64,000 bases of DNA from assembly GCA_026129545.1 (NCBI GenBank), contig JAHCHX010000002.1:62001-126000 (forward strand), read 5' to 3'. Source of the stretch: Saprospiraceae bacterium. Its GTDB lineage: Bacteria; Bacteroidota; Bacteroidia; Chitinophagales; Saprospiraceae. Shown here piece by piece: positions 16,272 to 23,892 of the stretch. Both the position numbers and the translations under genes were made by a program. The notes under the pieces were generated by a model that worked only from the letters and a program-made list of their open reading frames with translations, ran no database searches and was not told the DNA's origin. Numbering within the stretch: the first letter of the stretch is position 1; each line of letters begins with the position of its first letter.

Positions 16272-16556
16272 CATGATACTGGCAGACCGTCTTCATTTTC
16301 GCGGAAGAGGTCGTGTCAAAAGCCCAAGAGGGACTGCATCTGTATATGGACTGCGAACAAAATTTTTTCGTCGTTCCGTATGAACAGCATCTCGCTCCCC
16401 CAGATACTGTTCCTACGGAACAACACAGAATATCCTTTGGCGCTCATTACAAAGATACAGTCCCTCCGGGACTTACGCCACAACCCCGGTTTCGGGTGCG
16501 CTTACTCTACAAAATTGATTTTCAGAGGCAAAAAATGAATCTCCAAAAAACGTTAC
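16272..16556. other. Intergenic region with hairpin-forming Bacteroidota-type repeats, no gene
   Basis: This 285-bp stretch has no credible coding frame. It holds short palindromic segments around GTTCCTACGGAAC (16408-16420) and AGTCCCTCCGGGACT (16460-16474). The latter sits in a context ending 'cattacaaagatac', of the kind often seen repeated between genes in this phylum. It probably represents remnants of small mobile or REP-like repeats. Confidence 0.5.
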
Positions 16557-16793
16557 TCACCTCGCCAACACCACCTTCCCGCTCCCCACAGGCAAACCGT
16601 TTTTCAAAATGCTGAAAAAATATAGCCCGTTTGCCAAACTGGCCTCGCTCACCCTGACCTGACCGCCCGTGACGGTCGCCTCCAGCACCAGCCTGCCCGT
16701 CAGGTCACGAAGCACGAAATCGCTCCCCTCCATGTCGAGGCCTTCGATGGACAGCACCTCCTCAGCGGAAACAGGGTTGGGGTACACCCGCAG
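16557..16793 (-). pseudogene. Orphan T9SS C-terminal sorting domain (gene fragment)
   Basis: About 78 residues read ALRVYPNPVSAEEVLS ... GSDFVLRDLTGRLVLEA ... LANGLYFFSILKNGLPVGSG ... KVVLAR, a complete type A T9SS sorting domain. There is no passenger protein: upstream the frame runs straight into a palindromic element (16791-16857) and then into the 3' end of the next gene. The likely history is loss of the passenger by deletion, perhaps linked to the palindrome. A frame can be drawn to 16943 but that extension is not protein-like. Confidence 0.7.
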
Positions 16794-16857
16794 GGCAAAC
16801 GCATCAAAATGGCACACACCTCGGAGAGGTCGGTTGTATTTTGATGCGTTTGCCCTG
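16791..16857. repeat. Small palindromic element with 20-bp perfect inverted repeats
   Basis: The 20-bp arms at 16791-16810 and 16838-16857 are exact reverse complements (core GCATCAAAAT). The 27-bp centre contains a second small palindrome, ACCTCGGAGAGGT. It lies exactly at the boundary where the orphan T9SS domain begins. A REP- or MITE-like identity is likely. Confidence 0.75.
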
Positions 16858-16887
16858 GGAAGGACTCCCCACAAGAGGTGTTCGGCC

Positions 16888-17097
16888 TCACGATGAGGCG
16901 GCCGCCTCATCCTTCCCACAAGCCTCCCCGGCCTTGCGGCCACACACCCCGCACACCGCGCCTTCTTTTTGAAGCATGGGGTTGTTGGTGGCGCATGTCC
17001 CCCTGAACTCGCCTTTTTTTACAAACAAGATTCGCACGCTGAAAAGCGCAAAAGCGACGAGCACAAGGGCAATGGAGAGGAGCAAAACAGGCAGCAT
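16888..17097 (-). CDS. NqrM-like small membrane Cys protein (probable NQR maturation factor)
   Basis: The 69-residue protein has one N-terminal membrane helix (LPVLLLSIALVLVAFALFSV), then a short cytoplasmic tail. The tail reads GEFRGTCATNNPMLQKEG followed by VCGVCGRKAGEACGKDE, with cysteines at 35, 49, 52 and 60. This order (helix, basic residues, G-[ST]-C, then C-x2-C-G-x(6)-C) matches what I recall of NqrM (DUF539). In Vibrio, NqrM is needed to assemble the Na+-NQR iron centre between NqrD and NqrE. Its place 620 bp from apbE, next to the nqr genes but on the opposite strand, supports that role. Sequence similarity outside the Cys pattern is weak, so the assignment is an inference. Confidence 0.62.
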   Translation of the reverse strand: MLPVLLLSIALVLVAFALFSVRILFVKKGEFRGTCATNNPMLQKEGAVCGVCGRKAGEACGKDEAAASS

Positions 17098-17274
17098 AAG
17101 ATTCAAATTTCAGACAAAGTTACGACCGAATGTTCAAAGCCATCCGGAAGCAGAAATTTCCATTGAAAATTTGGCTCTTCACCTCGTTCGCCATACCTTA
17201 GCGAGCAGGAAGCCCTTCCTGCCAAATGGCCTTTTCACCTTTTCAAGTTTTTCTAAAATCCACCACCACTACTT

Positions 17275-17709
17275 ATGCTCTCAGTACAGAAACTGCTCGA
17301 AGGAAAACGATTGAACATGACTTTCTCCGTCACGCCCAACCACATGGTCATTGACGCGCTCGAGTTGATGGCCGAAAAAAACATCGGCGCGGTGCTCGTG
17401 ATGGAAGGCGACCGTTTGGCAGGTATTTTCTCCGAGCGCGACTATGCTCGCAAAGGCATCGTGCAGGGGCGCAAAGCGAAAAGCACCCCCGTAGCGGAAG
17501 TGATGACGGCCAACGTGTTCACGGTGTCGCCCACTATGGATATTGAAGATTGCATGCAGCTCTTTTCGGATAAAAAAATCCGACACCTGCCCGTCATGGA
17601 AAATGGCAGAGTTGTTGGTATGCTTAGCATTGGTGATATTGTGTCGGCTATTATTCGGGAACAAAAAGACCACATCACGTTCTTGGAGCAATACATCTCC
17701 GGCACCTAA
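17275..17709 (+). CDS. CBS-domain protein
   Basis: The 144-residue protein consists of two CBS motifs in tandem (a Bateman module). The first has ALELMAEKNIGAVLVMEGDR and AGIFSERDYARKGI; the second has VTVSPTMDIEDCMQLFSDKKI-type spacing, then RHLPVMENGRVVGMLSIGDI. Bateman modules usually bind adenosine nucleotides and report energy state. There is no attached enzyme or channel domain. It is followed 81 bp later by nhaD on the same strand, so a link to ion-gradient control is conceivable but unproven. Confidence 0.88.
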   Translation: MLSVQKLLEGKRLNMTFSVTPNHMVIDALELMAEKNIGAVLVMEGDRLAGIFSERDYARKGIVQGRKAKSTPVAEVMTANVFTVSPTMDIEDCMQLFSDKKIRHLPVMENGRVVGMLSIGDIVSAIIREQKDHITFLEQYISGT

Positions 17710-17790
17710 TCTGCTCTCCCCCCTACATTACTCCGATAGGCCTGTATCCACTCATCTTCGAACACCTGTTTCTCGAACCGTCCATCACTC

Positions 17791-19152
17791 ATGGCCTTAT
17801 TGATTGTCGCGGTGTTTATCACCGGATATGCACTGATTGCGCTCGAACACCCCCTAAAAATTGACAAAGCCGCCTCTGCCCTGCTCACGGGAGTACTTTG
17901 CTGGTTGTTGCTACTTTATGGCATCGAGGCGATGCCGGGTTTCCCCGGCATTGACCGAGCGGTATATCCCGACAACCACGCCTTTATCGAGCACAGCCTG
18001 TTTGAGCATCTGGGCGAAATCGCCGGGATTCTCTTTTTCCTGCTCGGTGCCATGACCATCGTGGAACTGGTGGACGTGCACGATGGCTTTCGCGCCATCA
18101 CTGACCGCATCGCCACAACGGATAGGGTCAAACTCATTTGGATAATTTCTTGGGTTTCCTTCTTCCTTTCCGCAGGGCTTGACAACCTGACCACCTCCAT
18201 CGTGATGTGTGCCCTGATTCGCCGCATCATCAAGGACAAGGAAAATATGTGGCTCATCGGCGGCTTCGTCATCATCGGCGCCAACGCGGGCGGCGCATGG
18301 TCGCCCATCGGCGATGTCACCACCATCATGCTTTGGATTGGTGGGCAAGTCACCACACTGAACATCATTCGGGAGATATTCCTGCCTTCCTCGGTGAGTC
18401 TGCTGGTGCCGCTGCTCGTCGCTTCTTATTTTCTGAAAGGAAAAGTGGAGCCGCCCGATGTTGCAGAAATAGCCAACGGCAACGGGCATGGCAACGGCAA
18501 CGGACACACCACCACCCCCTTCGAGCGCAACCTGATGTTTGTGATGGGAGGCATGGCTCTGCTGTCAGTGCCAGTGTTCAAGACGATTACCGGCTTCCCG
18601 CCTTACATGGGCATCCTGCTCGCGCTGGGCGTGATGTGGTACATCACCGAGCTGCTCCATTGGCGCAAGGAACCCGATTTCCGCCGCGAATTCTCGGTGG
18701 CCGCCATGCTGCACCGCATTGACACCCCGAGCATCCTGTTCTTTCTCGGCATCCTGCTCGCGGTCGGCTCGCTCGATGCTTCCGGCCACTTGCATCTTTT
18801 GGCAGAAGAATTAGACAAAACTTTTGGGAACATCTATGTCATCAACACACTCATCGGGATGTTGTCGGCCATCGTGGACAACGTGCCGTTGGTAGCCGCC
18901 TGTATGGGCATGTACGAATTGTCGGAGTTCCCGCCCGACCATGATTTCTGGGAATTGCTGGCCTACTGTGCTGGCACGGGGGGCAGCATCCTCATCATCG
19001 GCTCGGCAGCAGGCGTGGCGGCGATGGGTGTGCTGAAGATTGACTTCTTGTGGTATTTGAGGCGTATCTCGCCGTATGCGCTGGTGGGCTATTTGAGTGG
19101 GGTATTGACCTATTATATCGAAAACGAAATCTTTCGGATGGCGGCGCAATAA
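17791..19152 (+). CDS. nhaD: Na+/H+ antiporter NhaD
   Basis: The 453-residue polytopic membrane protein matches the NhaD branch of the ion transporter superfamily. It has the N-terminal ALIALEHPLKIDKAASALL, then DNLTTSIVMCALIRRI, NAGGAWSPIGDVTTIMLWIGG and AIVDNVPLVAACMGMYEL. These hold the acidic and polar residues expected in the transport path. It also has the C-terminal GTGGSILIIGSAAGVAAMG. A glycine/asparagine/histidine-rich cytosolic loop (around NGNGHGNGNGHTTT) lies in the middle. It exchanges Na+ for H+ and so couples to the sodium gradient made by the NQR complex encoded upstream. Confidence 0.92.
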   Translation: MALLIVAVFITGYALIALEHPLKIDKAASALLTGVLCWLLLLYGIEAMPGFPGIDRAVYPDNHAFIEHSLFEHLGEIAGILFFLLGAMTIVELVDVHDGFRAITDRIATTDRVKLIWIISWVSFFLSAGLDNLTTSIVMCALIRRIIKDKENMWLIGGFVIIGANAGGAWSPIGDVTTIMLWIGGQVTTLNIIREIFLPSSVSLLVPLLVASYFLKGKVEPPDVAEIANGNGHGNGNGHTTTPFERNLMFVMGGMALLSVPVFKTITGFPPYMGILLALGVMWYITELLHWRKEPDFRREFSVAAMLHRIDTPSILFFLGILLAVGSLDASGHLHLLAEELDKTFGNIYVINTLIGMLSAIVDNVPLVAACMGMYELSEFPPDHDFWELLAYCAGTGGSILIIGSAAGVAAMGVLKIDFLWYLRRISPYALVGYLSGVLTYYIENEIFRMAAQ

Positions 19153-19171
19153 GGCTTATGAGCTGCGCATG

Positions 19172-19205
19172 GCATTTCGCCCTCTGGCCGGGGGGGGCGA
19201 AATGC
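19172..19205. terminator. Hairpin in the convergent gap between nhaD and the GH16 gene
   Basis: An 11-bp perfect stem (GCATTTCGCCC, 19172-19182, with 19195-19205) encloses a 12-nt loop, 20 bp after the nhaD stop. There is no strong T run, but the position between convergent genes suits a terminator. Confidence 0.55.
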
Positions 19206-19283
19206 AACACGGTGTGCGAGAGTGCAAAAACCACGCACGGCAGAATCCGTCGGAGGGTTCTGACACATCCGACAAAGTTCTTT

Positions 19284-20498
19284 TCATTGAAAAACCCGCA
19301 CATAATCCACAATCATGCTCTGCGGAAAAGCAGTGGATGCGTCGGGCGCTCCCGGCAAGTTGCCGCCAACCGCCACGTTGAAAATAAAGAAAAAGGTCTT
19401 GTTGAACGGATAAGCCGCGCCATTCAAACTGGCTGGCGTGATGGTGTGATAGACCTCGTTGTCCACCAAAAATTCGATTTTGTCGGCTTCCCAGTTCAAG
19501 GAAAACACATGAAACTCATCGTGGAAGTTGGCGTTCCCTGAAAGGTATTTAGCCTGCGTGATGTACTGGTGTTGGCTAAAATTCGCACCAAAGTGCACCG
19601 TGCCCAGCACGCGATTGGGCAGGTCGCCGGTCAGTTCCATGATGTCAATTTCGCCACAGGCAGGCCACGACACCGCGTCAATGTTGGTGCCGAGCATCCA
19701 AAGCGCCGGCCACAAGCCCTTGCCCTTTGGCAGCGCCGCCCGAATGTCAATCCGACCGAATTTGAACGCCTTTTTGCCCTTCGTAATCATTCGAGCGGAG
19801 GTGTAGTCGCTCGAGCCGAACTTTTGCTTTTTGGCGGTGATGACCAAGTGCCCGTTGAAAATCGTGGCGTTGTCTTCGCGGTAATACTGTAGCTCGTTGT
19901 TGCCCCAGCCATTGTTGCCCGTGCCTGTCTCAAAAGTCCAGAAATCAGGGTTCACGGCCGTGCCGTCGAACTCGTCCGCCCACACCAACGTGTACCCCGG
20001 GTAACTCGTCGGCGAGGTGTAGCCGCTCGTCGGGATGACCAAGCCACTCGTGTTGTCGTCGTCATCCTCGATGAAAATCCTTGCCACGTCGTTTGCCAAG
20101 CGCACATTGATGGGATTGAAAAACTTGATTTCAAAAAACTCCTTAGGTTCTTTCACCTCGTCGCCCACGATTTTGAACTCGATGGTCTTGCGCGTCTCGC
20201 CCGGCGCGAAAACGAGTTGGCCCGTCGTCAGAATTTCAAAATCTTCGGGAGAAGTCGCCGTCCCGTCCACGCCCGCGAACTTGACCACGGCGTTCGTGCG
20301 GTGCGTCCCGGAGAGCGTTATTTCCAGCGAAAAAATCTGGTCGGCATCACTTTCCTCAACGGTCATGTCAGCCACCGTAATCGTTGGCAAATCGCGCTCG
20401 GCAGGAGAGCCGTCATCATCTTTTAGGCAGCTCGAAAAGGCGAGCACCATCATTAGAAACGTGAAAATGAGTGACTTGCAAAAAAACCGAATTGTCAT
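19284..20498 (-). CDS. GH16 beta-glucanase (laminarinase-type) lipoprotein with Calx-beta domain
   Basis: The 404-residue lipoprotein has the signal LMMVLAFSSCLKDDD (Cys24), then a Calx-beta-like domain (about 36-147, ending VARIFIEDDDD). A GH16 catalytic domain follows (about 168-404). The active site is GEIDIMEL with nucleophile Glu283, Asp285 and acid/base Glu288. FGRIDIRAALPKGKGLWPALW and FNVAVGGNLPG are the standard flanking blocks. Such enzymes cut beta-1,3- or beta-1,3/1,4-glucans. The EIDIME form with a beta-bulge Met is the laminarinase/lichenase type. Its ATG overlaps the stop of the upstream GH16 gene by 4 bp (ATGA), showing translational coupling in the glucan locus. Confidence 0.92.
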   Translation of the reverse strand: MTIRFFCKSLIFTFLMMVLAFSSCLKDDDGSPAERDLPTITVADMTVEESDADQIFSLEITLSGTHRTNAVVKFAGVDGTATSPEDFEILTTGQLVFAPGETRKTIEFKIVGDEVKEPKEFFEIKFFNPINVRLANDVARIFIEDDDDNTSGLVIPTSGYTSPTSYPGYTLVWADEFDGTAVNPDFWTFETGTGNNGWGNNELQYYREDNATIFNGHLVITAKKQKFGSSDYTSARMITKGKKAFKFGRIDIRAALPKGKGLWPALWMLGTNIDAVSWPACGEIDIMELTGDLPNRVLGTVHFGANFSQHQYITQAKYLSGNANFHDEFHVFSLNWEADKIEFLVDNEVYHTITPASLNGAAYPFNKTFFFIFNVAVGGNLPGAPDASTAFPQSMIVDYVRVFQ

Positions 20499-21361
20499 TT
20501 TTTAGAAATTTGAGCCGTTGCCGGCGGTTCAATTTGATATACCCTTACATAGTCCACCAACATTTTTTGCGGGAAAATGGACTCGTCCACGCCCATTTTT
20601 CCACCCCAATGGCCACCCACCGCCACATTCAGAACAAGGTGAAAAGCACGGTCGAAAGGCCAAGCATCCGTGCCTTCGCGGAGGTTGCGGAAGGTGTGGT
20701 ATTTGAGGCCGTCGAAATAAAAATCAATTTTGTCGGCATCCCATTCGATGGCATATTGGTGGAAATCATCGGAGAGCGAATTAGAGAATAAGCCCCCTGT
20801 TTTTTGCGTGTTTTTCATGCCGTTGAAGCGGTCGGTGTGCACCGTGCCGAAGACGCTGTCGGGCATATACCCCACAAACTCCATGATGTCAATCTCGCCA
20901 CTCCGGGGCCAGCCGCCGTAGGCCCAGTCCGTCGGCAACATCCAAATGGCTGGCCAGATGCCCTTGCCTTTCGGCAATTTTGCCCGCGCCTCGATGCGTC
21001 CGTACAACCAATCGCCCTTTTGCTTCGTGACCATGCGGGCAGAAGTGAAATCGCGGCTGCCCATTTTCTCGCGCCGCGCCTCTATGACCAGATACCCGTT
21101 TTCGACCCGCGCGTTTTCCAGTCGGTTGGCGGTGTAAAACTCGAGCTCGTTGTTGCCCCAGCCACAGAGGTTCGGGCAGCCGTCGCCCACGTCGTAGCTC
21201 CACTTCGAGGAATCAGGCAAGCCTGTGTAGTTGAACTCGTCCGACCACACAAGGCGTTTTTTGCCGCCACCCGCCGCCGTGTTTTTTCCCGAAAAACACC
21301 CCGTCGGCAGCAAGGCCAGTCCCAAAAGTGCGTAAAACGCGCACAAAAAAACTACTCTCAT
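20495..21361 (-). CDS. GH16 beta-glucanase lipoprotein
   Basis: The 288-residue protein has the lipoprotein signal LGLALLPTGCFSGK (Cys22) and a single GH16 domain. The catalytic motif SGEIDIMEFVG has nucleophile Glu156 and acid/base Glu161. GWGNNELEFYT, YGRIEARAKLPKGKGIWPAIW and LNVAVGGHWGG are the typical laminarinase blocks. It lacks the Calx-beta domain of its downstream neighbour, with which it shares a 4-bp overlap. It differs from it throughout, so these are diverged paralogues rather than a recent duplicate. The ATG at 21361 is used, since the upstream alternative at 21376 is a TTG. Confidence 0.92.
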   Translation of the reverse strand: MRVVFLCAFYALLGLALLPTGCFSGKNTAAGGGKKRLVWSDEFNYTGLPDSSKWSYDVGDGCPNLCGWGNNELEFYTANRLENARVENGYLVIEARREKMGSRDFTSARMVTKQKGDWLYGRIEARAKLPKGKGIWPAIWMLPTDWAYGGWPRSGEIDIMEFVGYMPDSVFGTVHTDRFNGMKNTQKTGGLFSNSLSDDFHQYAIEWDADKIDFYFDGLKYHTFRNLREGTDAWPFDRAFHLVLNVAVGGHWGGKMGVDESIFPQKMLVDYVRVYQIEPPATAQISKK

Positions 21362-21379
21362 AAAGTCTAGGTGCAAAAT

Positions 21380-22216
21380 TTATTGAGGAACAAATCGAAG
21401 TTCAAACCACCCTTGTGCCAACGGGGTGCCATTTTGCGCCCTTTGTCGCCCGCGCACAATCAGCTCGCTGGCGGTCAGTTTGACCACGTCCAGCACATTG
21501 TCGCAATCCCAAACACCCATGAACTGGTCGTCGGGCAGCACGATTTGGTCGCGCCCGAGAATGCCCGTTCCTTCCAGAAAAACGAACTCGCTCACGCCGG
21601 GGTCGTATGCCTGCGGTGTGTACCCGTTCCACGGATTGACCGACGCGCCATTGTTGCGGTTTTGGAAGACCAAATTTTCAAAAACAAAGCAAAAACCGTC
21701 GTCGTACTGCTCGTTTTGAAGACCGTTGGCTGGCGAAGTGTACCAAGAGAAGTCGTCGTAAGTGGGGCCTACTTTCACTGCCCCCGCGTCGCGCGAGAAA
21801 GTCCAGCATTTTCCCAACGGATTGCAATCGCCCGTCAGCATCGCCATTTTGGGCGTGCATGTAACGGGCGCATCGGTCAAAATGACGACTTTTTTGGATG
21901 CCGACGGCGAGCCGGTGCCGTCCTTTTTCGACACGAAAAGCGTGATGACGTACTCGCCTTTTTTGGCAAACAGCACGGTATCCACCGCCCGCGCCGATGT
22001 TTTGGGCGAGCCGCCGGGAAAGTCCCAGAGCCGCTGAAAGTTCCCCTCGGAAAGGTCTTTCACCACTACCCGATTGGAATCGCCGACGAGCATCTCGACG
22101 CTGAAATCGGGTGCGGCGGGCGCGGGTGGCAATTGAAATTCGTCGTCGCGGTCGGGTGCGCAGCTGAGCACCGCAAGCACGAGCACAACTATAGAAAAGA
22201 GTGTTTTTTTCATCAT
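21380..22216 (-). CDS. PKD-domain lipoprotein, probable surface glycan-binding protein
   Basis: The 278-residue lipoprotein (VVLVLAVLSCAPDRDDE) has a PKD domain at about residues 35-110, with NFQRLWDFPGGSPKTSA and VLFAKKGEYVITLFVSKKDG. A C-terminal domain follows with CNPLGKCWTFSRDAG, YDDGFCFVFENLVFQNRNNG and several Trp and Tyr residues. No hydrolase motif is seen. Its position directly after SusD and before two GH16 genes is where the second surface glycan-binding protein (SusE/F or SGBP-B role) is usually encoded. Glycan binding is inferred from position and layout, not from a recognised CBM family. Adjacent starts at 22216 and 22213 cannot be separated. Confidence 0.75.
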   Translation of the reverse strand: MMKKTLFSIVVLVLAVLSCAPDRDDEFQLPPAPAAPDFSVEMLVGDSNRVVVKDLSEGNFQRLWDFPGGSPKTSARAVDTVLFAKKGEYVITLFVSKKDGTGSPSASKKVVILTDAPVTCTPKMAMLTGDCNPLGKCWTFSRDAGAVKVGPTYDDFSWYTSPANGLQNEQYDDGFCFVFENLVFQNRNNGASVNPWNGYTPQAYDPGVSEFVFLEGTGILGRDQIVLPDDQFMGVWDCDNVLDVVKLTASELIVRGRQRAQNGTPLAQGWFELRFVPQ

Positions 22217-22372
22217 TTTTAAAAAGTAAAGTAAAAACATAGGTAAAGGGTAGGAGGTGGAGGGCTGATTTCATTTCCAGTCAATTTTCTGGGGTGCTGC
22301 CCCTCGTTCACCTCATAGCCACCGCGCAGCCCCCTACTTTCTGCCCTCTACCTAAGATTTTACGAGTTGAAA

Positions 22373-23857
22373 TCAATATCCGGGATTTTGGGTCAATGCT
22401 CCGCCCGTCGCCAAAATCTGCGACTGGGGAATGGGGAAAAGTTCGTGCGTGCCTGCTCTGAATCCAAGACCGCCAAGCACCTGCGCGGCCCGTCCGGTGC
22501 GCACGAGGTCGAAGAAACGATGCGCTTCCAAGCCCAATTCGATGCGCCGCTCGCGGTAGATGGCATTGAGCAAATCCGCCCCCGAAGCCCCGATGGATGG
22601 GATGCCGACCCGCGTCCGCACTTGATTGAGCGAGGCGCGCGCGGCCGGCTCATCGCCTGTTTGGAAAGCGGCTTCGGCGTGCATCAGCAGCACATCGGCG
22701 TAGCGAATGACGCGGTCGTTGGAGCCTCCGTTCGGGTTGGGGTCGCCAAAAGGCGCGTCCTCGCTTTTGTTGCTGAAGTATTTTTTCGGGTAGTAGATAT
22801 GCGGCATATCGCCTGTGGCGGCGAGCGTGAAAATGCCCCGGTCGCCCATCGGCTCGCCGACGCGAAAAACGGTGGATTTCAGTCGCGGGTCTTCAAAGCC
22901 TTCCTTAAAAAACTCGTCCACAAAATCCTGCGTCGGGATGTTGAAGCCAAAGCCCGCAAATTGGCCGCGCGCGCGCTGGAAGACGTTGGTGAAAGTGCCC
23001 TCGTTCGCGTTGTTTTTGCCCCAGTTGCCCCCCGAAGCGTTCATGTATTGGATTTCAAAGACTGATTCGGCGTTGTTTTCACCGTCGAGCGTGAAAATAT
23101 CGGCATAGTTCTGCGTGAGTTGATACTCGTTCGAGGCGATGATTTCGGCGGTGATGGTTTTGGCCTCCGCCCATTTTTTGCGCCAGAGGTAGGTTTTTGC
23201 CAGCAATGCCTGTGCCGCGCCCTTTGTGATGCGCCCCAAATCCGCCGCCGGGTATTCGCTGCGCTTCCACAGGTCTGCGCTGGCCTCGGTCAGGTCTTTT
23301 TCAATCAAATTCCAGATGTCGTCTGCCGATGCGCGAGGCATATTGTACTCCGACGGTGCCAGCACGTGGTCAACCAACGGTACTCCGCCAAACATGACGA
23401 CGAGATTGTAAAAATTCCAGGCTCGTATGAACTTGGCCTCCCCCAGAATCCGCGCTTTCAACTTCCTATCCATCTCGATGGCGGGCACTTTTTCCAACAC
23501 CACGTTGGCGCGATAGATGCCCTCGAAATTCGCGCCCCACTCGGACTCGAGCAAGTCGGTATTGGTGGGGCCTTTAAACGTTTCGAGCTGCAGCAGCGCG
23601 TTCACGTCGTTGTCGCCGGAGCCGCCTTTGATGGCATCGTCGGACATGATGTCGCCCCAAAACCAACGAAAATGACCAGCGGGCGACAGCTCGAATTGCA
23701 TAGTCGCGTAGGCGGCATTGACCGCGGCAATGGCATCGGCTTCGGTGCGGTAGAAATTTTCTTCCGTCACCCCGACGATGGGTTTTTTCTCTAAAAACTC
23801 CTTTTGGCAAGCCGTGAAAGCAAGGGCAAGCAGCAAAAGCGTGGCTATTTTTTTCAT
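22373..23857 (-). CDS. SusD/RagB-family glycan-binding lipoprotein
   Basis: The 494-residue lipoprotein has the signal LLLLALAFTACQKEFLEKKP and the SusD hallmarks. It has the N-terminal FYRTEADAIAAVNAAYATMQ, TPR-like helices with ILGEAKFIRAWNFYNLVVMFGGVPL, and GAAQALLAKTYLWRKKWAEA. The C-terminal NDRVIRYADVLLMHAEAAF and YRERRIELGLEAHRFFDLVR are also standard. SusD forms the lid over its SusC partner, encoded immediately upstream at 23893-26940. It captures oligosaccharides at the outer membrane. In this locus the ligand is probably a beta-1,3-glucan, judging by the neighbouring GH16 genes. Confidence 0.95.
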   Translation of the reverse strand: MKKIATLLLLALAFTACQKEFLEKKPIVGVTEENFYRTEADAIAAVNAAYATMQFELSPAGHFRWFWGDIMSDDAIKGGSGDNDVNALLQLETFKGPTNTDLLESEWGANFEGIYRANVVLEKVPAIEMDRKLKARILGEAKFIRAWNFYNLVVMFGGVPLVDHVLAPSEYNMPRASADDIWNLIEKDLTEASADLWKRSEYPAADLGRITKGAAQALLAKTYLWRKKWAEAKTITAEIIASNEYQLTQNYADIFTLDGENNAESVFEIQYMNASGGNWGKNNANEGTFTNVFQRARGQFAGFGFNIPTQDFVDEFFKEGFEDPRLKSTVFRVGEPMGDRGIFTLAATGDMPHIYYPKKYFSNKSEDAPFGDPNPNGGSNDRVIRYADVLLMHAEAAFQTGDEPAARASLNQVRTRVGIPSIGASGADLLNAIYRERRIELGLEAHRFFDLVRTGRAAQVLGGLGFRAGTHELFPIPQSQILATGGALTQNPGY

Positions 23858-23892
23858 TGTAAAATCTTTTTCTTTTCGTCCAACGATTTAAT

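Noticed and set aside
18470..18515. Frameshift or phase-variable tract in nhaD (Asn/Gly/His repeat)
   Set aside because: The GGCAACGG-type repeat stays in frame and codes for a flexible loop; neighbouring membrane segments are intact.
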